A stretch of 64,000 bases of DNA from Yinghuangia soli (GCF_021502675.1 NZ_JAKFHA010000008.1:220400-284399); one strand, 5' to 3'. Shown: positions 8,029-16,823, counted from the stretch's first letter. Program-made: numbers and translations. The notes: a model not told the origin generated them from the sequence alone.

Positions 8029-8849
8029 GCCATGCCCTCCAAGAGGTCTCTCAGGTGCCGTTCCGTGCGGGCGGGCGACCACGTATCGGCCCGGAGCAGG
8101 TCGTATCGACGCTGAACCTCTGCAACGGTTCGTTCGTCAGTCGTCATGCTGCCTTCGGACATGTCCTCAGAGTAGGAGCATTCGCCTCTGCCTGGCACCG
8201 TGAACAGCACGAACGCGCCGTCCATGCACGGGTGCAGCCCGGTTTCGATCGGTACCAATTCCAGGATGACGTTCTCTCGCTCGATCATCTCGAGCATGAG
8301 GAGGAGCTGAGGCCTCGCCACCTCAGGACTTCGCATGAGACGCAAGAGGGCTGCCTCGTCCACGATGGCCCAGTACTCGGGCGGTTCGGACGCCAGAAGC
8401 AGGCGGCGGCGGTTGAGTCGGCGTTCGACCCACATGTCGGCGCGGGCTCCCGGTACCCGGGCACACCTGAGCAGCTTCCGCATGTACTCCTCGCATTGAA
8501 GGAACCCCGGGATCACCTGCGGTTCGAAGGTGCGGATCCGCGTGGCAGCTCTCTCCGTCGCGGCGAAGCTCTCGAACCACTCTGTCGGGTCCGGCGTGAG
8601 CTTGTACGCCAACGTGGCAGTGGCTGTCAGCAGCCTTGTCCCGCCCGTGGCTTGGTCCAGTTGTGTGGCGAAGTCGAGGCTCGGCCTGCGCTCGGCTGTC
8701 TCGATCTGTCCAACGAAGGACCCTGTTGAATGCACTTCGCCCGCCAGTTGGGTCTGGGTCTTGCCGTCGTGCCGGCGGAGAAACCGCAGCAACGCGCCGA
8801 ACAGATCCCACATAGAGTCTTCGGGCTCAAGGTCCTTTGGCGCAGGCAT
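8025..8849 (-). CDS. Helix-turn-helix regulator with DUF5753 (WhiJ-like)
   Basis: A 274-residue protein. The N-terminal Xre-type helix-turn-helix is FGALLRFLRRHDGKTQTQLAGEVHSTGSFVGQIETAERRPS (residues about 17-57). The rest is the DUF5753 domain, recognisable by VIPGFLQCEEYMRKLL, ERRLNRRRLL, WAIVDEAALLR and ENVILELVPIETG. Streptomyces genomes carry dozens of such regulators, each paired with a DUF397 gene, and some control development and antibiotic production. The pair here is divergent from a three-gene block of two tiny genes and a methyltransferase, with a palindrome between. Confidence 0.93.
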   Translation of the reverse strand: MPAPKDLEPEDSMWDLFGALLRFLRRHDGKTQTQLAGEVHSTGSFVGQIETAERRPSLDFATQLDQATGGTRLLTATATLAYKLTPDPTEWFESFAATERAATRIRTFEPQVIPGFLQCEEYMRKLLRCARVPGARADMWVERRLNRRRLLLASEPPEYWAIVDEAALLRLMRSPEVARPQLLLMLEMIERENVILELVPIETGLHPCMDGAFVLFTVPGRGECSYSEDMSEGSMTTDERTVAEVQRRYDLLRADTWSPARTERHLRDLLEGMA

Positions 8850-8918
8850 CGTTGCTCCATCCCCCAGATCCCACTGCTGTACGCCGAACGGTTCCCACCG
8901 TACGCCGTGGCGTGTTCT

Positions 8919-8942
8919 CTGAGTGACGGATTAGTTACTCAG
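8919..8942. promoter_or_regulatory. 24-bp palindrome in the divergent promoter region
   Basis: CTGAGTGAC-N6-GTTACTCAG is an inverted repeat with 8 of 9 paired positions. It abuts the AGGAGG ribosome-binding site (8941-8946) of the small gene at 8953. The DUF5753 regulator encoded next door is the natural candidate to bind it and repress the rightward genes. Confidence 0.6.
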
Positions 8943-8952
8943 GAGGCCGGAA

Positions 8953-9135
8953 ATGAGCGACGGGCGAATGCCGGGGCGGCGGGTGAGTCGGATGACGATT
9001 CGCACCTACGAGGTGGGCGGTGAGCGCGGTGAGCCGCTTCGTGTCGACCGCCCGCGGGATCCGATTGCGGCCTTGCCGTCTCCGTTCGCGTGGCCGCCGT
9101 GCCGGTGCCCGTTGTGCGTGGGGGAGCGCAAGTGA
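8953..9135 (+). CDS. Small Cys-containing hypothetical protein
   Basis: 60 residues, with AGGAGG exactly 6 nt before the ATG, one of the best ribosome-binding sites in the window, which is why I accept it. The N-terminal half is basic and polar, the middle Pro-rich (PIAALPSPFAWPP), and the end carries CRCPLC, a tight three-Cys cluster that could hold a metal. It is the first gene of a rightward block opposite the DUF5753/DUF397 pair. I recognise no family. Confidence 0.6.
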   Translation: MSDGRMPGRRVSRMTIRTYEVGGERGEPLRVDRPRDPIAALPSPFAWPPCRCPLCVGERK

Positions 9136-9180
9136 GCAGTCGACGGACCGCGGCAGTCGATGGATACCAATGGAGGCTTG

Positions 9181-9309
9181 ATGGCGAAGCGTAGGAAGCC
9201 TGTTCCCTGCACGTTGTGCGGTGGGAAGGGTTTCAAGGAGATCAGCCAGGACGGCAAGGTCGAGAAGAAGTCCTGCGGGCGCTGCAACGGGACGGGGATC
9301 GTCGGGTGA
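9181..9309 (+). CDS. Small DnaJ-type zinc-finger protein
   Basis: Only 42 residues, with two CxxCxG-type half-sites: CTLCGGKGF and CGRCNGTG, spaced by a short charged segment. This is the CxxCxGxG pattern of the DnaJ zinc-binding domain, here in a free-standing mini-protein. The stop codon overlaps the GTG start of the methyltransferase (GTGA at 9306-9309), so the two are translationally coupled. It presumably binds one zinc ion and may assist the methyltransferase or its substrate. Confidence 0.65.
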   Translation: MAKRRKPVPCTLCGGKGFKEISQDGKVEKKSCGRCNGTGIVG

Positions 9310-10385
9310 CGGGCGAACTCGATTTGGTGCGGGAGATGTTGGGGAGGGACCGGACGCCCTTCCTGCCCGACGTCGTGTGGCGTTCGACTGCGGTCGGGTA
9401 CGTCCGGCTTGATCGGCAGGTGGAGCCGGCTGCCTGGCAGGACGCTGCGGATGCTGACTGTGTTCTCGTCACGCAGTGGGATGACGGGGAGACCGAGGAC
9501 ACCGAAGGACTGCCCACGTGCTCGGCCTCGTTGCCTTCGCTGGTCGAGCAGATGCTGGACGCGACGGACATTCGCGAGGGGCACAGCGTCCTGGAGATCG
9601 GCACGGGGACCGGGTACACCGCCGCGCTGCTCAAGGACCGGGTCGGGGATGGTGGGTGCGTGGTGAGCGTGGAAGTCGACGCCGGACTGGCGGAGTTGGC
9701 GCGGGGGCGGCTGCGGGATGCGGGTGTGGACGTCGATGTGGTGCGCGGGGATGGGTTGCTCGGCTGGGGTGCCGGGGCTCCGTACGACCGGGTGCATGTG
9801 ACCTGCGGTATCCGCCGCATTCCTGCTGCCTGGCTTCGCCAATGTCCGGACGGGGTGATCATGCTCCCGTGGGGGACCAGCCTCAGTGGCGAGCGGGACC
9901 GGATCCTTGCGCTGCGGACGAAAAACGGCGTGGGGGTCGGGCGGTTCGGGGACGAGGTCGGGTTCATGAAAGCGCGTTCGCAGCGGATCGGGGAGTGGGG
10001 TGACTGGCCGGACGGCGATGACACGGTCGAAGTTGAACTCCCGCTGCGCGCGGAGGAGATCGAGGCTTCGGTCGAGGCGTACGGCGGGTTTGTCGTGGGG
10101 TTGCAGCTCCCGAGAACGACATGCCGGCTGACCGGGGGCGGGGAAGGCGAGCGTGTGTTGTGGTTGCGGCGGGATGGCGTGCATGCGTCGATCGGGTTCG
10201 GAGAGGGGCATCGCACGTCGGTCGAAGGGGATGCGGGGCTGATTCGGGACTACGTCGGTGCCGCGCGGTGGTGGCTCGATCGCGGGCGGCCGGAGCCTGG
10301 GCGGTTCGGGTTGGCCGTGGGCGAGGGTGAGCAGCGGGTGTGGTTCGATGCGCCGGACGGCGAGTCGTGGAAAGTCAGTTGGTGA
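9306..10385 (+). CDS. PCMT-like SAM-dependent methyltransferase
   Basis: A 359-residue protein; the GTG start is set by the overlap with the preceding mini-gene. The SAM site is VLEIGTGTGYTAALL (about residues 95-109), preceded by the PCMT-type segment PTCSASLPSLVEQMLDATDIREG and followed by VVSVEVDAGLAELA and DGLLGWGAGAPYDRVHVTCGIRRIP. This is the protein-L-isoaspartate O-methyltransferase fold. The C-terminal 150 residues are extra, as in the actinobacterial PCMT-like enzymes that act on ribosomally made peptides. Whether the target is damaged protein or the neighbouring small peptide is open. Confidence 0.85.
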   Translation: MTGELDLVREMLGRDRTPFLPDVVWRSTAVGYVRLDRQVEPAAWQDAADADCVLVTQWDDGETEDTEGLPTCSASLPSLVEQMLDATDIREGHSVLEIGTGTGYTAALLKDRVGDGGCVVSVEVDAGLAELARGRLRDAGVDVDVVRGDGLLGWGAGAPYDRVHVTCGIRRIPAAWLRQCPDGVIMLPWGTSLSGERDRILALRTKNGVGVGRFGDEVGFMKARSQRIGEWGDWPDGDDTVEVELPLRAEEIEASVEAYGGFVVGLQLPRTTCRLTGGGEGERVLWLRRDGVHASIGFGEGHRTSVEGDAGLIRDYVGAARWWLDRGRPEPGRFGLAVGEGEQRVWFDAPDGESWKVSW

Positions 10386-10420
10386 TGACTGTGGGCTCCC
10401 ACCTGGTCCCGTGACTTTTC

Positions 10421-10436
10421 AATCAGGCGCCTGATT
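10421..10436. promoter_or_regulatory. Perfect 16-bp palindrome upstream of the cupin gene
   Basis: AATCAGGCGCCTGATT is a perfect inverted repeat in an otherwise uneventful 113-bp intergenic region, 62 bp before the cupin start. Size and symmetry suit a dimeric regulator. The regulator is not identified. Confidence 0.5.
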
Positions 10437-10498
10437 CGTTGGGAACTTCTCGGTACTGTCGCGGTGTTCGTCGGACGACCGCGCATGGGGGATCGAAG

Positions 10499-11017
10499 AT
10501 GACCGAAGGATTACTGCTGCCGCCCGGCGGTGGGCGCCGGATCGAAGCCGTGACCATGACCATGAAGGTCGGTGCCGAACACTCCGACGTGTGGTCGATG
10601 TTCGAGACCGAAGTGCCTCCCGGCTTCGACGTCGGCGCGCATCTGCACCACAACGCCGAAGAGGTCTTCTACGTCATCGAAGGCGAGCTCGAACTGCTCG
10701 CGTTCGAGCCGGTGGACCGCACGATCGGCGACTGGCGTACCTGGGAGTCGAAGACCGGCGGCCGCGTTTACCGCGGCGGCCCCGGCAGCGTGATGTACGT
10801 GCCCAAGGGATGCCCGCACGCCTTCTACAACCCGGGCACCGAGATGGCCAAGATGATGTTCCTCGTCTCCCCGTCCGGCCACGAGGTCTACCTCCAGGAG
10901 ATGGCCGACCTGCTCGCCGCGGGCGGTCCGCCCGACCCCAAGGCGATCGGCGAGCTGCGGGCTCGGCATGACATCCACCAGCTGACGGGTATGGCCAGGC
11001 CTCCGCAGGATCGCTGA
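10499..11017 (+). CDS. Cupin domain protein
   Basis: 172 residues; ATG 10499 follows GGGGGA. The first cupin motif is clear: GAHLHHNAEEVFYVIEGELELL, with metal-ligand positions H48, H50 and E54/E55. The second motif is PGSVMYVPKGCPHAFYNPG, with the His in GCPHAF. A single-domain cupin of this size could be a small dioxygenase, an isomerase or a ligand-binding protein. The C-terminal helix (EMADLLAAGGPPDPKAI) is common in Streptomyces cupins annotated as quercetin-dioxygenase-like. It is monocistronic. Confidence 0.88.
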   Translation: MTEGLLLPPGGGRRIEAVTMTMKVGAEHSDVWSMFETEVPPGFDVGAHLHHNAEEVFYVIEGELELLAFEPVDRTIGDWRTWESKTGGRVYRGGPGSVMYVPKGCPHAFYNPGTEMAKMMFLVSPSGHEVYLQEMADLLAAGGPPDPKAIGELRARHDIHQLTGMARPPQDR

Positions 11018-11239
11018 TTCCTTACTCCTTACTCCTCTCTGGCTCCGCTGACTTTGCCGGCTGCCGCGCTGTTCGCTCTTCCGGGATGCAGCGCGGCGGC
11101 ACGGCGAGATCGTCGACCGGCGGGTGCCGGTTGTTCATGTGGATGCCGTGTCGCCGTCCCCTGGGGCTGCGATCGTCCGTCGCGGTCGCCGGGCGCTCTG
11201 TTCCGGTGATCGGGAACGGGCGATCCGGGAGGAATGGCA

Positions 11240-12730
11240 ATGGGGTCTGGCGGCAGAGCAGTGGCGGGTCGTACCGCGGCGAGCGCACTCGCGGGTGTGC
11301 TGGCCGTCGCCGGAGCAGTGGCCGGTACGAGTGAGGCCCAGGCGGCCCCGGCCGGCGCTCAGGACGCGGCAGCGGCAGCGTCGGCGCAGCCAGGAACGCT
11401 GCTTGATGTCACGCTGGACGCCCTCCACCCCACGCAGCCCGTGGTCGGCTACGACGAGGTCTACTACAAGCTCGGCCGCTACCGCTCCGGCAAGGACGCC
11501 GCCAACGGCGACGCCAACAAGCGCTTCGACGACTGGTGCGAGGCGAGCGGCCAGGGCGAGGCGGCCTCGGCGCAGCCGGACGCGCGGCTCGACGACGCGT
11601 CGACGTTCACCTGCGACCTGCCGCGCGGGCAGGAGACCGCGGCTTCGGTGGCGGCCATGAAGACCGCGGTGGTCGGTCCCGGCGGCAAGCTCTACCTGAC
11701 CGACGGCCACCACACCTTCACGTCGTTCCTGGAGACCGCGGACGGCGGCGCCGACACGCGCGTCCGGGTGCGGATCACGGACAACTTCAGCCACCTGTCG
11801 AAGGCCGAGTTCTGGGCGCGCATGCAGGCCGAGGGCAAGGTGTGGCTGCGGGACGAGAACGACCAGCCGATCACCGCCGACCAGCTCCCGGCCCGGCTCG
11901 GGCTGGCCAACTTCCACGACGACCCGTACCGCAGTCTCGTCTACTTCACCCGCGACATCGGCTACGCGACGCCCGACGACGCCGCCGAGTTCCTCGAGTT
12001 CTCCTGGGGCTCGTGGCTGCGCGGCCGCGTCGACGTGAACGAGCACGACCTGAACGACCCGGCGGCCTACCTGGCCCTGGTCGAGCAGGCCTCGCGCGCG
12101 ATGGTCGCGCTCGACCCGAACAGCCCGGTGGCGTACGGGCGTACCGCGGCCGAGCTGGGCAAGCTCGACCAGTGGAACGCCGGGAAGAAGCCCACCGGCG
12201 GCGAGTTCGCCAAGCTCTCCAAGCCGATTGCCGAGGCCAAGCCCGGCAAGCTCGCGTACGCGCTCGACTTCAAGGCCGCCGTCGGCACCCCGCCCGTGTG
12301 CACCAACACCGTCACCGGCACCCACAACGGTCCACTGATCGCTGCGTCCGGGACGACGTGCATCGACCGCGCTCAGGTGCGCGGCCCCATCGTGGTACGC
12401 CCCGGCGCGGGCCTGGTCGTCAAGGGCAGCACCGTGAACGGGCCTATCTCGGCGGCGATGGCCACCACCGTCCAGGTGTGCGGCACCGACGTACGCGGTC
12501 CGGTGGCGGTGACCGCGACCAGCGGCCTGGTCCGAATCGGCGGCACCGGCTGCACGGCCGACGCCATTTCGGGCCCGGTGAGCCTCACCGCCAACCGCGG
12601 CGGCGTGGAGGTCTCCGGCAACACCATCGGCGGCCCGCTGGCCTGCGTCGCCAATGAGCCGGCGCCGACGAACGCGAGCAAGCCCAACACGGTCCGCGGC
12701 CCCCGGGCCGGCCAGTGCGCCGGGCTGTAG
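11240..12730 (+). CDS. Secreted ParB/Srx-fold protein
   Basis: 496 residues from ATG 11240, with GGAGG upstream; ATG 11234 is too close to it. A signal peptide (AGRTAASALAGVLAVAGAVAGTSEAQAAP) is followed by a ParBc_2-type domain: LDVTLDALHPTQPVVGYDEVYYKLGRY, then LYLTDGHHTFTSF, the DGHH motif of the ParB/sulfiredoxin superfamily. The last 130 residues are short repeats of the type GPIVVRPGAGLVVKGSTVNGPI, likely a right-handed beta-solenoid. Some ParB/Srx-fold proteins are nucleases or nucleotide hydrolases. The extracellular role is not known. Confidence 0.8.
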   Translation: MGSGGRAVAGRTAASALAGVLAVAGAVAGTSEAQAAPAGAQDAAAAASAQPGTLLDVTLDALHPTQPVVGYDEVYYKLGRYRSGKDAANGDANKRFDDWCEASGQGEAASAQPDARLDDASTFTCDLPRGQETAASVAAMKTAVVGPGGKLYLTDGHHTFTSFLETADGGADTRVRVRITDNFSHLSKAEFWARMQAEGKVWLRDENDQPITADQLPARLGLANFHDDPYRSLVYFTRDIGYATPDDAAEFLEFSWGSWLRGRVDVNEHDLNDPAAYLALVEQASRAMVALDPNSPVAYGRTAAELGKLDQWNAGKKPTGGEFAKLSKPIAEAKPGKLAYALDFKAAVGTPPVCTNTVTGTHNGPLIAASGTTCIDRAQVRGPIVVRPGAGLVVKGSTVNGPISAAMATTVQVCGTDVRGPVAVTATSGLVRIGGTGCTADAISGPVSLTANRGGVEVSGNTIGGPLACVANEPAPTNASKPNTVRGPRAGQCAGL

Positions 12731-12756
12731 ACGAAGCAAGGCGCGGGAAACTGGGG

Positions 12757-12868
12757 CTTGGGCGAATCAGGACTTGGGCGAATCAGGACTTGGGCGAATC
12801 AGGACTTGGGCGAATCAGGACCGGGGTGAATCAGGACCGGGGTGAATCAGGACCGGGGTGAAGCGGGG
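12757..12868. repeat. 16-bp tandem repeat array (seven units)
   Basis: Four copies of CTTGGGCGAATCAGGA (12757-12820) are followed by two of CCGGGGTGAATCAGGA (12821-12852) and one diverged unit (12853-12868). The units abut without spacers, so this is not CRISPR. The period is not a multiple of three, and the array lies between genes. It looks like replication slippage. Confidence 0.9.
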
Positions 12869-13324
12869 TCTGCGGGGGCTGGGAGCCGGGACCCGGGCGC
12901 AGTAAGGCCCTGGGAGCCAGGACCAGGGGCAGCCCGGATCCGGGCGGATCAAGACCGGCTGCGGCGCGACCTGGGGGAACGCGACCGGGGGAACGCGACC
13001 TGGCCAAACCAGGTCCTGGGCCGATCGGGGCCTCGACGAACCGGCCCGCACACCCCCCGCCCCGACCCCGCGGGCGCTGCGCCCGAACCGCGCCCGCGGA
13101 GCAGCCGGCGATACCCGCCAGGGCCTGGATCGCCTCGCGCGATTCGGGCCCTGAACCGGCCGGGCCCCGGGTGCTGCCTGCGCGCAACATCTGGGGCCCT
13201 TCGTCAACATAACGGCGCTTCGGAGCCCCCGGACTGGTCCGGCGCACAGCATTGGCCTCCGACCGTTGTGCAAATGCCGTCGGCCATCCCGGCAGGCACG
13301 ATCCACTCGCTAGGCTCCACCGCC
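12869..13324. other. Intergenic region, no gene seen
   Basis: A GC-rich stretch between the tandem repeats and the PucR gene with no convincing coding frame. It holds vague remnants of the GGGxxGAxCxGGACC pattern. A TAGGCT -10-like hexamer at 13311-13316 places a transcription start about at ATG 13325, so the PucR mRNA may be leaderless. Confidence 0.5.
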
Positions 13325-14554
13325 ATGGGCTCCTCCTCGCGCAAGGTCCTCACCGCTGCCGCATTGCGGATGACGGACCAAATTCCGGAGATCAGCGAGC
13401 GCGTCGTCCGGCAGATCATCGCGCAGGAGCCCACCTACCAGTCGCACGGGCTGGTGCCGCGCGAGGTGCTCTCGCGGTCGGTGAACTCCAATGTCGGACG
13501 CATCCTGCGCGTCCTGGCCGGCGCCCAGGTCACCGACAAGGAAGAGGTCGCGACGGCCTTCACGACCGGCCGGCAGCGGGCCCGGCAGGGTGTGCCGCTG
13601 GAGGCGGTGCTGCGCGCGTACCGGCTGGCCGCCGAGGTGCTGATGCACACCACGCTCGCCGAGGCGGAGGCCGCGATCCGCGGCGACATGGCGACCTTCC
13701 GGGACGTCGCCACCGCGATCATGAAGGTCAGCGACCGGCACTCCGAGGCGGTGGTGGCCGGCTACCGCGAGACCGAGGCCGAGCAGCAGCGCCGCGACGA
13801 CCAGCTCCAGCAGGCGATGTTCGACGCGCTGCTCGACGGCCGCGGCAGCGACCCCGACTTCGCCCGGGAGGCACTCGCCGCCCTCGGGCTGCCGCAGGAC
13901 GGCCCGTACGTCGTGCTGGTCTCGCGCTTCGACGTCGCCTCGCACGCCGCCTTCAGCCCCGCACGCGACACGTGTGCGGCGTACCTCTACCGCGCGGCCT
14001 GGCGGATCAGGGCCGGACACGAAGTGGGCATAGCGGCGCTGGGCCGCTCCAACGTCGACCGCCTCGTCGCCGCGCTGCGCGCCGAAGACCCCGGCTGCCT
14101 GGGTGTGTCCGACGCGATCGGCTCGGTACGCGATGTGCCCGCCGCGTACCGGATGGCCGAGGTCGCACTGCTGACCGTCGCGAACGAGGCCGCCGAAGTC
14201 GCCTGGATCGCCGAACGCCTGCCCGAGGCCTTGGTCGTCTCCAGCCCGGCGCTGGCCACCCGGCTGGCGCGCGGCGCCCTCGGGCCCGTCCTCGACCTGC
14301 CGCCCGCGGAACGCGACGTGCTGCTGCGCACGCTGTCGGTCTGGTACCAGGAAGGCCGCTCGGCATCGCGCGCGGCGGCCCGGCTGTTCTGCCACCGCAA
14401 CACGATCATGAACCGGCTGCGCCGGGTGGAAGGCCTCAACGGCAACTCGCTGGAGGACCACCGCTATCTGCTCGCCTGCTACTTGGGCCTGCTGACGCTG
14501 GAACTCATGCCCGCGGCGGTGCCGTTCCCGGCCGAGGCCGCCGCCACTACCTGA
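13325..14554 (+). CDS. PucR-family transcriptional regulator (CdaR-like)
   Basis: 409 residues from ATG 13325. No Shine-Dalgarno sequence precedes it, but TAGGCT sits 9 nt upstream, which suggests leaderless translation; the frame is open further upstream only through repeat-rich sequence. The protein is helical at the N-terminus (RsbRD/CHAD-like, PEISERVVRQIIAQEP), has a GGDEF-like CdaR middle region and ends with the PucR helix-turn-helix: VWYQEGRSASRAAARLFCHRNTIMNRLRRVE, then LEDHRYLLACYLGLL. Family members activate purine, sugar-acid or amino-acid catabolism. It may control the binding protein downstream or the transporter operon at 18.8 kb. Confidence 0.9.
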   Translation: MGSSSRKVLTAAALRMTDQIPEISERVVRQIIAQEPTYQSHGLVPREVLSRSVNSNVGRILRVLAGAQVTDKEEVATAFTTGRQRARQGVPLEAVLRAYRLAAEVLMHTTLAEAEAAIRGDMATFRDVATAIMKVSDRHSEAVVAGYRETEAEQQRRDDQLQQAMFDALLDGRGSDPDFAREALAALGLPQDGPYVVLVSRFDVASHAAFSPARDTCAAYLYRAAWRIRAGHEVGIAALGRSNVDRLVAALRAEDPGCLGVSDAIGSVRDVPAAYRMAEVALLTVANEAAEVAWIAERLPEALVVSSPALATRLARGALGPVLDLPPAERDVLLRTLSVWYQEGRSASRAAARLFCHRNTIMNRLRRVEGLNGNSLEDHRYLLACYLGLLTLELMPAAVPFPAEAAATT

Positions 14555-14900
14555 GACGGGGACACCGAAGCGGTTGCGCCGCCCGCTGTCGCGACCGCCC
14601 GAGTGCTCGCGACCGCTCGAGCCGGCGCGCCTGCCCAAGCCGTCCGAGCCGTCCGTGCCGTCCGGGCCCCCGACACTGTCGCCACGGCCTGACCACCGCA
14701 CCTGACGCTGTGCGCGAGCACAGCCGCAGCCCCCCGGACGCTGGACGTTCGCCCATCGATCGGCGCCGTGCGGTCCGCGAGCATCTACCGCACTGCGTAC
14801 CGCCCTTCCGCGCGCCCGTGTTCCGGCCGGAGGCACCGGCCGAGTGCCGTGCCCCGCCGGCCGTCCGGCCCCGCCCGGCCCGACGTCAGGAGACCAGGCC

Positions 14901-16250
14901 ATGACGACGCACGCCCGCACGCCCCGGCACCCCCGCACACCCCGGCACCTCCACTCGCTCCGGCACCCCCACGCGCTCCGGCGCCGCCGCACACCCCGGC
15001 TCGCCCTCGCGCTGCTCGCCGCCACCGCGCTCGTGGCGACCGGATGTGCCGCGGAGTCCGATTCCTCGAAGATAAGACCGCAGTCGTCATGGCAGGCCGT
15101 CGCGTCCGGTCCGGGGGTGGACGACAAAGTGGTCAGGCTCGGCGCCCTCACCGACCTGAGCGGCGTCTACGCGACCCTCGGCAAGAGCCTGACGCAGGCC
15201 CAGCAGCTGTACTTCGAGCGCTTCAACGCCGCCGGCGGAGTCTGCGGCCGCAAGGTCGAACTCGTCGTGCGCGACCACGGATACGACGTCAAGCGCGGGG
15301 CCGCCGCGTACGCCGAGATCGCCCCGCAGATCGCCGGACTGCCGCAGCTGCTCGGCTCGCCGGTGGTCGGCGCGGTGCTGCCCGACCTGGCCCGCGACCG
15401 GCTGCTGGCCATCCCGGCGGCGTGGCCCTCATCGATGCTGAAGGAGAAGTACGTCCAGATCGTCGGGGCCACCTACGACATCGAGATGATCAACGGAGTG
15501 GGCTTCCTGCTCCAGGAGGGCCGGATCGCCGCGGGCGACAAGATCGGCCACATCTACTTCGAAGGCGAGTACGGCGAGAACGCCCTGACCGGCGCCAGGT
15601 ACGCCGCGGAGCAGGCCGGCCTCACCCTCGTCGAGCAGCGCATCAAGGCCACCGACGCCGACATGGCAGCGCAGGTCGCCGCGCTCAAGCGGGCCGGGGT
15701 CAAGGCGATCCTGATGAGCACCGGCCCGAAGCAGTCCGCGTCCGCGGCCGGCACCGCCGCCGCGGTGGGCCTGAACGTGCCGATCGTGTCGAACAACCCC
15801 GGCTTCTCCCCGCAGCTCCTCGCCACCCCGGCGGCGGCCGCGCTGCAGAAGAACTTCTACGTCGTCAACGCGGTCCAGACCGCGAACGCCCAGGTCTCCG
15901 GCGTCATCGAACTGGTCTCCGCGTACCAGGCCCGCTACCCGGACGCGCCGCTGGACAGCGCGGTGTCGCTCGGCTGGGTGACCGCAAAGGTCTTCGGCGA
16001 CAGCCTCAAGCGGGCCTGCGACGCCAAGGACCTGACCCGCGAGGGCATCCTCGCCGCGCTGCACACCATCGACCAGTTCGACTCCGGCGGCGTCACCGCG
16101 GTGCTGGACTTCAGCAAGATCGGCCATGTCGGCACCCGGCAGTCGTTCATCCAGATGCCCGACGCGAACGCCAAGGGCGGCCTGGCCGGTATCGCCGGAC
16201 CGCTGCCGTCCCAGATGGCCATGCAGTACCCGATGCCCGGCCAGACCTGA
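14901..16250 (+). CDS. Amino-acid-type ABC substrate-binding lipoprotein (Peripla_BP_6), orphan
   Basis: 449 residues from ATG 14901 with AGGAGA 7 nt upstream. The N-terminus is basic, then LALALLAATALVATGCAAE gives a lipobox, with the acylated Cys in ATGC. The mature part is a type I periplasmic-binding fold of the LivJ/urea class: VVRLGALTDLSGVYATLGKSLTQAQQLYFERFNAAGGVCGRKVELVVRDHGYD, then the hinge segments IVGATYDIEMINGVGF and PIVSNNPGFSPQLL. No permease or ATPase of the Liv class lies nearby, so it is an orphan binding protein. It may serve a distant transporter or act as a sensor for the PucR regulator upstream. Confidence 0.88.
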   Translation: MTTHARTPRHPRTPRHLHSLRHPHALRRRRTPRLALALLAATALVATGCAAESDSSKIRPQSSWQAVASGPGVDDKVVRLGALTDLSGVYATLGKSLTQAQQLYFERFNAAGGVCGRKVELVVRDHGYDVKRGAAAYAEIAPQIAGLPQLLGSPVVGAVLPDLARDRLLAIPAAWPSSMLKEKYVQIVGATYDIEMINGVGFLLQEGRIAAGDKIGHIYFEGEYGENALTGARYAAEQAGLTLVEQRIKATDADMAAQVAALKRAGVKAILMSTGPKQSASAAGTAAAVGLNVPIVSNNPGFSPQLLATPAAAALQKNFYVVNAVQTANAQVSGVIELVSAYQARYPDAPLDSAVSLGWVTAKVFGDSLKRACDAKDLTREGILAALHTIDQFDSGGVTAVLDFSKIGHVGTRQSFIQMPDANAKGGLAGIAGPLPSQMAMQYPMPGQT

Positions 16251-16384
16251 CGGCGCGGAGCCTTCCCGGGTGGGAGCGCACAGCGCGCCGACACGTGTCG
16301 GGTTTATCCAATACCCGCCGGTAGCCGGTCCTGGACGCTTGCCACGCGTCGCCTGGCGCTCCCCCTCCAGGAAGGTTCCGAAGC

Positions 16385-16759
16385 ATGTCTGCACGCAAGC
16401 GGTTCGCCGCGATCGGCCTGTCCGCCACGATGCTGTCCGGGGTCGGCGTCGCGCTCACCGCGACCGACGCGGCGGCCGCCACGTACGCCTGCAACTACAC
16501 GCGGACCACGAACCCGTACCGCACCTACGCCGGGCACTACAGCGGCAGCACCCACATTCCCACCAAGGGCAGTTGGAGCAAGGCCAACATCGAGGCCCAG
16601 TGCCTGCTGAAGAAGGACGGCTGGAACCCCGGCCCCATCGACGGCATCTACGGTGACCAGACCCTCTCCGCCGTCATGTACATGCAGGCGCGCTACGGCA
16701 TCGGCATCGACGGATACATGGGCCCGGAGTCCTGGCCGATCCTGCGCTACTTCGCCTGA
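16385..16759 (+). CDS. Secreted peptidoglycan-binding domain protein
   Basis: 124 residues. The signal peptide (SARKRFAAIGLSATMLSGVGVALTATDAAAA) is followed by YACNYTRTTNPYRTYAGHYSG and a single peptidoglycan-binding repeat: ANIEAQCLLKKDGWNPGPIDGIYGDQTLSAVMYMQARYGIGIDGYMGPESWPIL. Two Cys residues could form a disulfide. Small proteins of this form are exported by many streptomycetes and probably bind the wall without being enzymes. AGGAAGG lies about 10 nt before the start. Confidence 0.88.
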   Translation: MSARKRFAAIGLSATMLSGVGVALTATDAAAATYACNYTRTTNPYRTYAGHYSGSTHIPTKGSWSKANIEAQCLLKKDGWNPGPIDGIYGDQTLSAVMYMQARYGIGIDGYMGPESWPILRYFA

Positions 16760-16766
16760 CCGGCGC

Positions 16767-16803
16767 GGACCGCGGTGCCCCGCCCACCGGCGCACCGCGG
16801 TCC
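16767..16803. terminator. Bidirectional hairpin terminator
   Basis: GGACCGCGGTGC / GCACCGCGGTCC, a perfect 12-bp stem with a 13-nt loop, between two convergent genes. Confidence 0.75.
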
Positions 16804-16823
16804 CCAGGGTTCGTGACGGACCG

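Noticed and set aside
12757..12868. CRISPR array or iteron origin
   Set aside because: No spacers, no rep gene, no AT-rich zone; simple tandem repeats explain it.
12842..13324. N-terminal extension of the PucR protein through the repeats
   Set aside because: The extension reads tandem repeats and Pro/Arg-rich sequence; a TAGGCT hexamer right before ATG 13325 suits a leaderless start.
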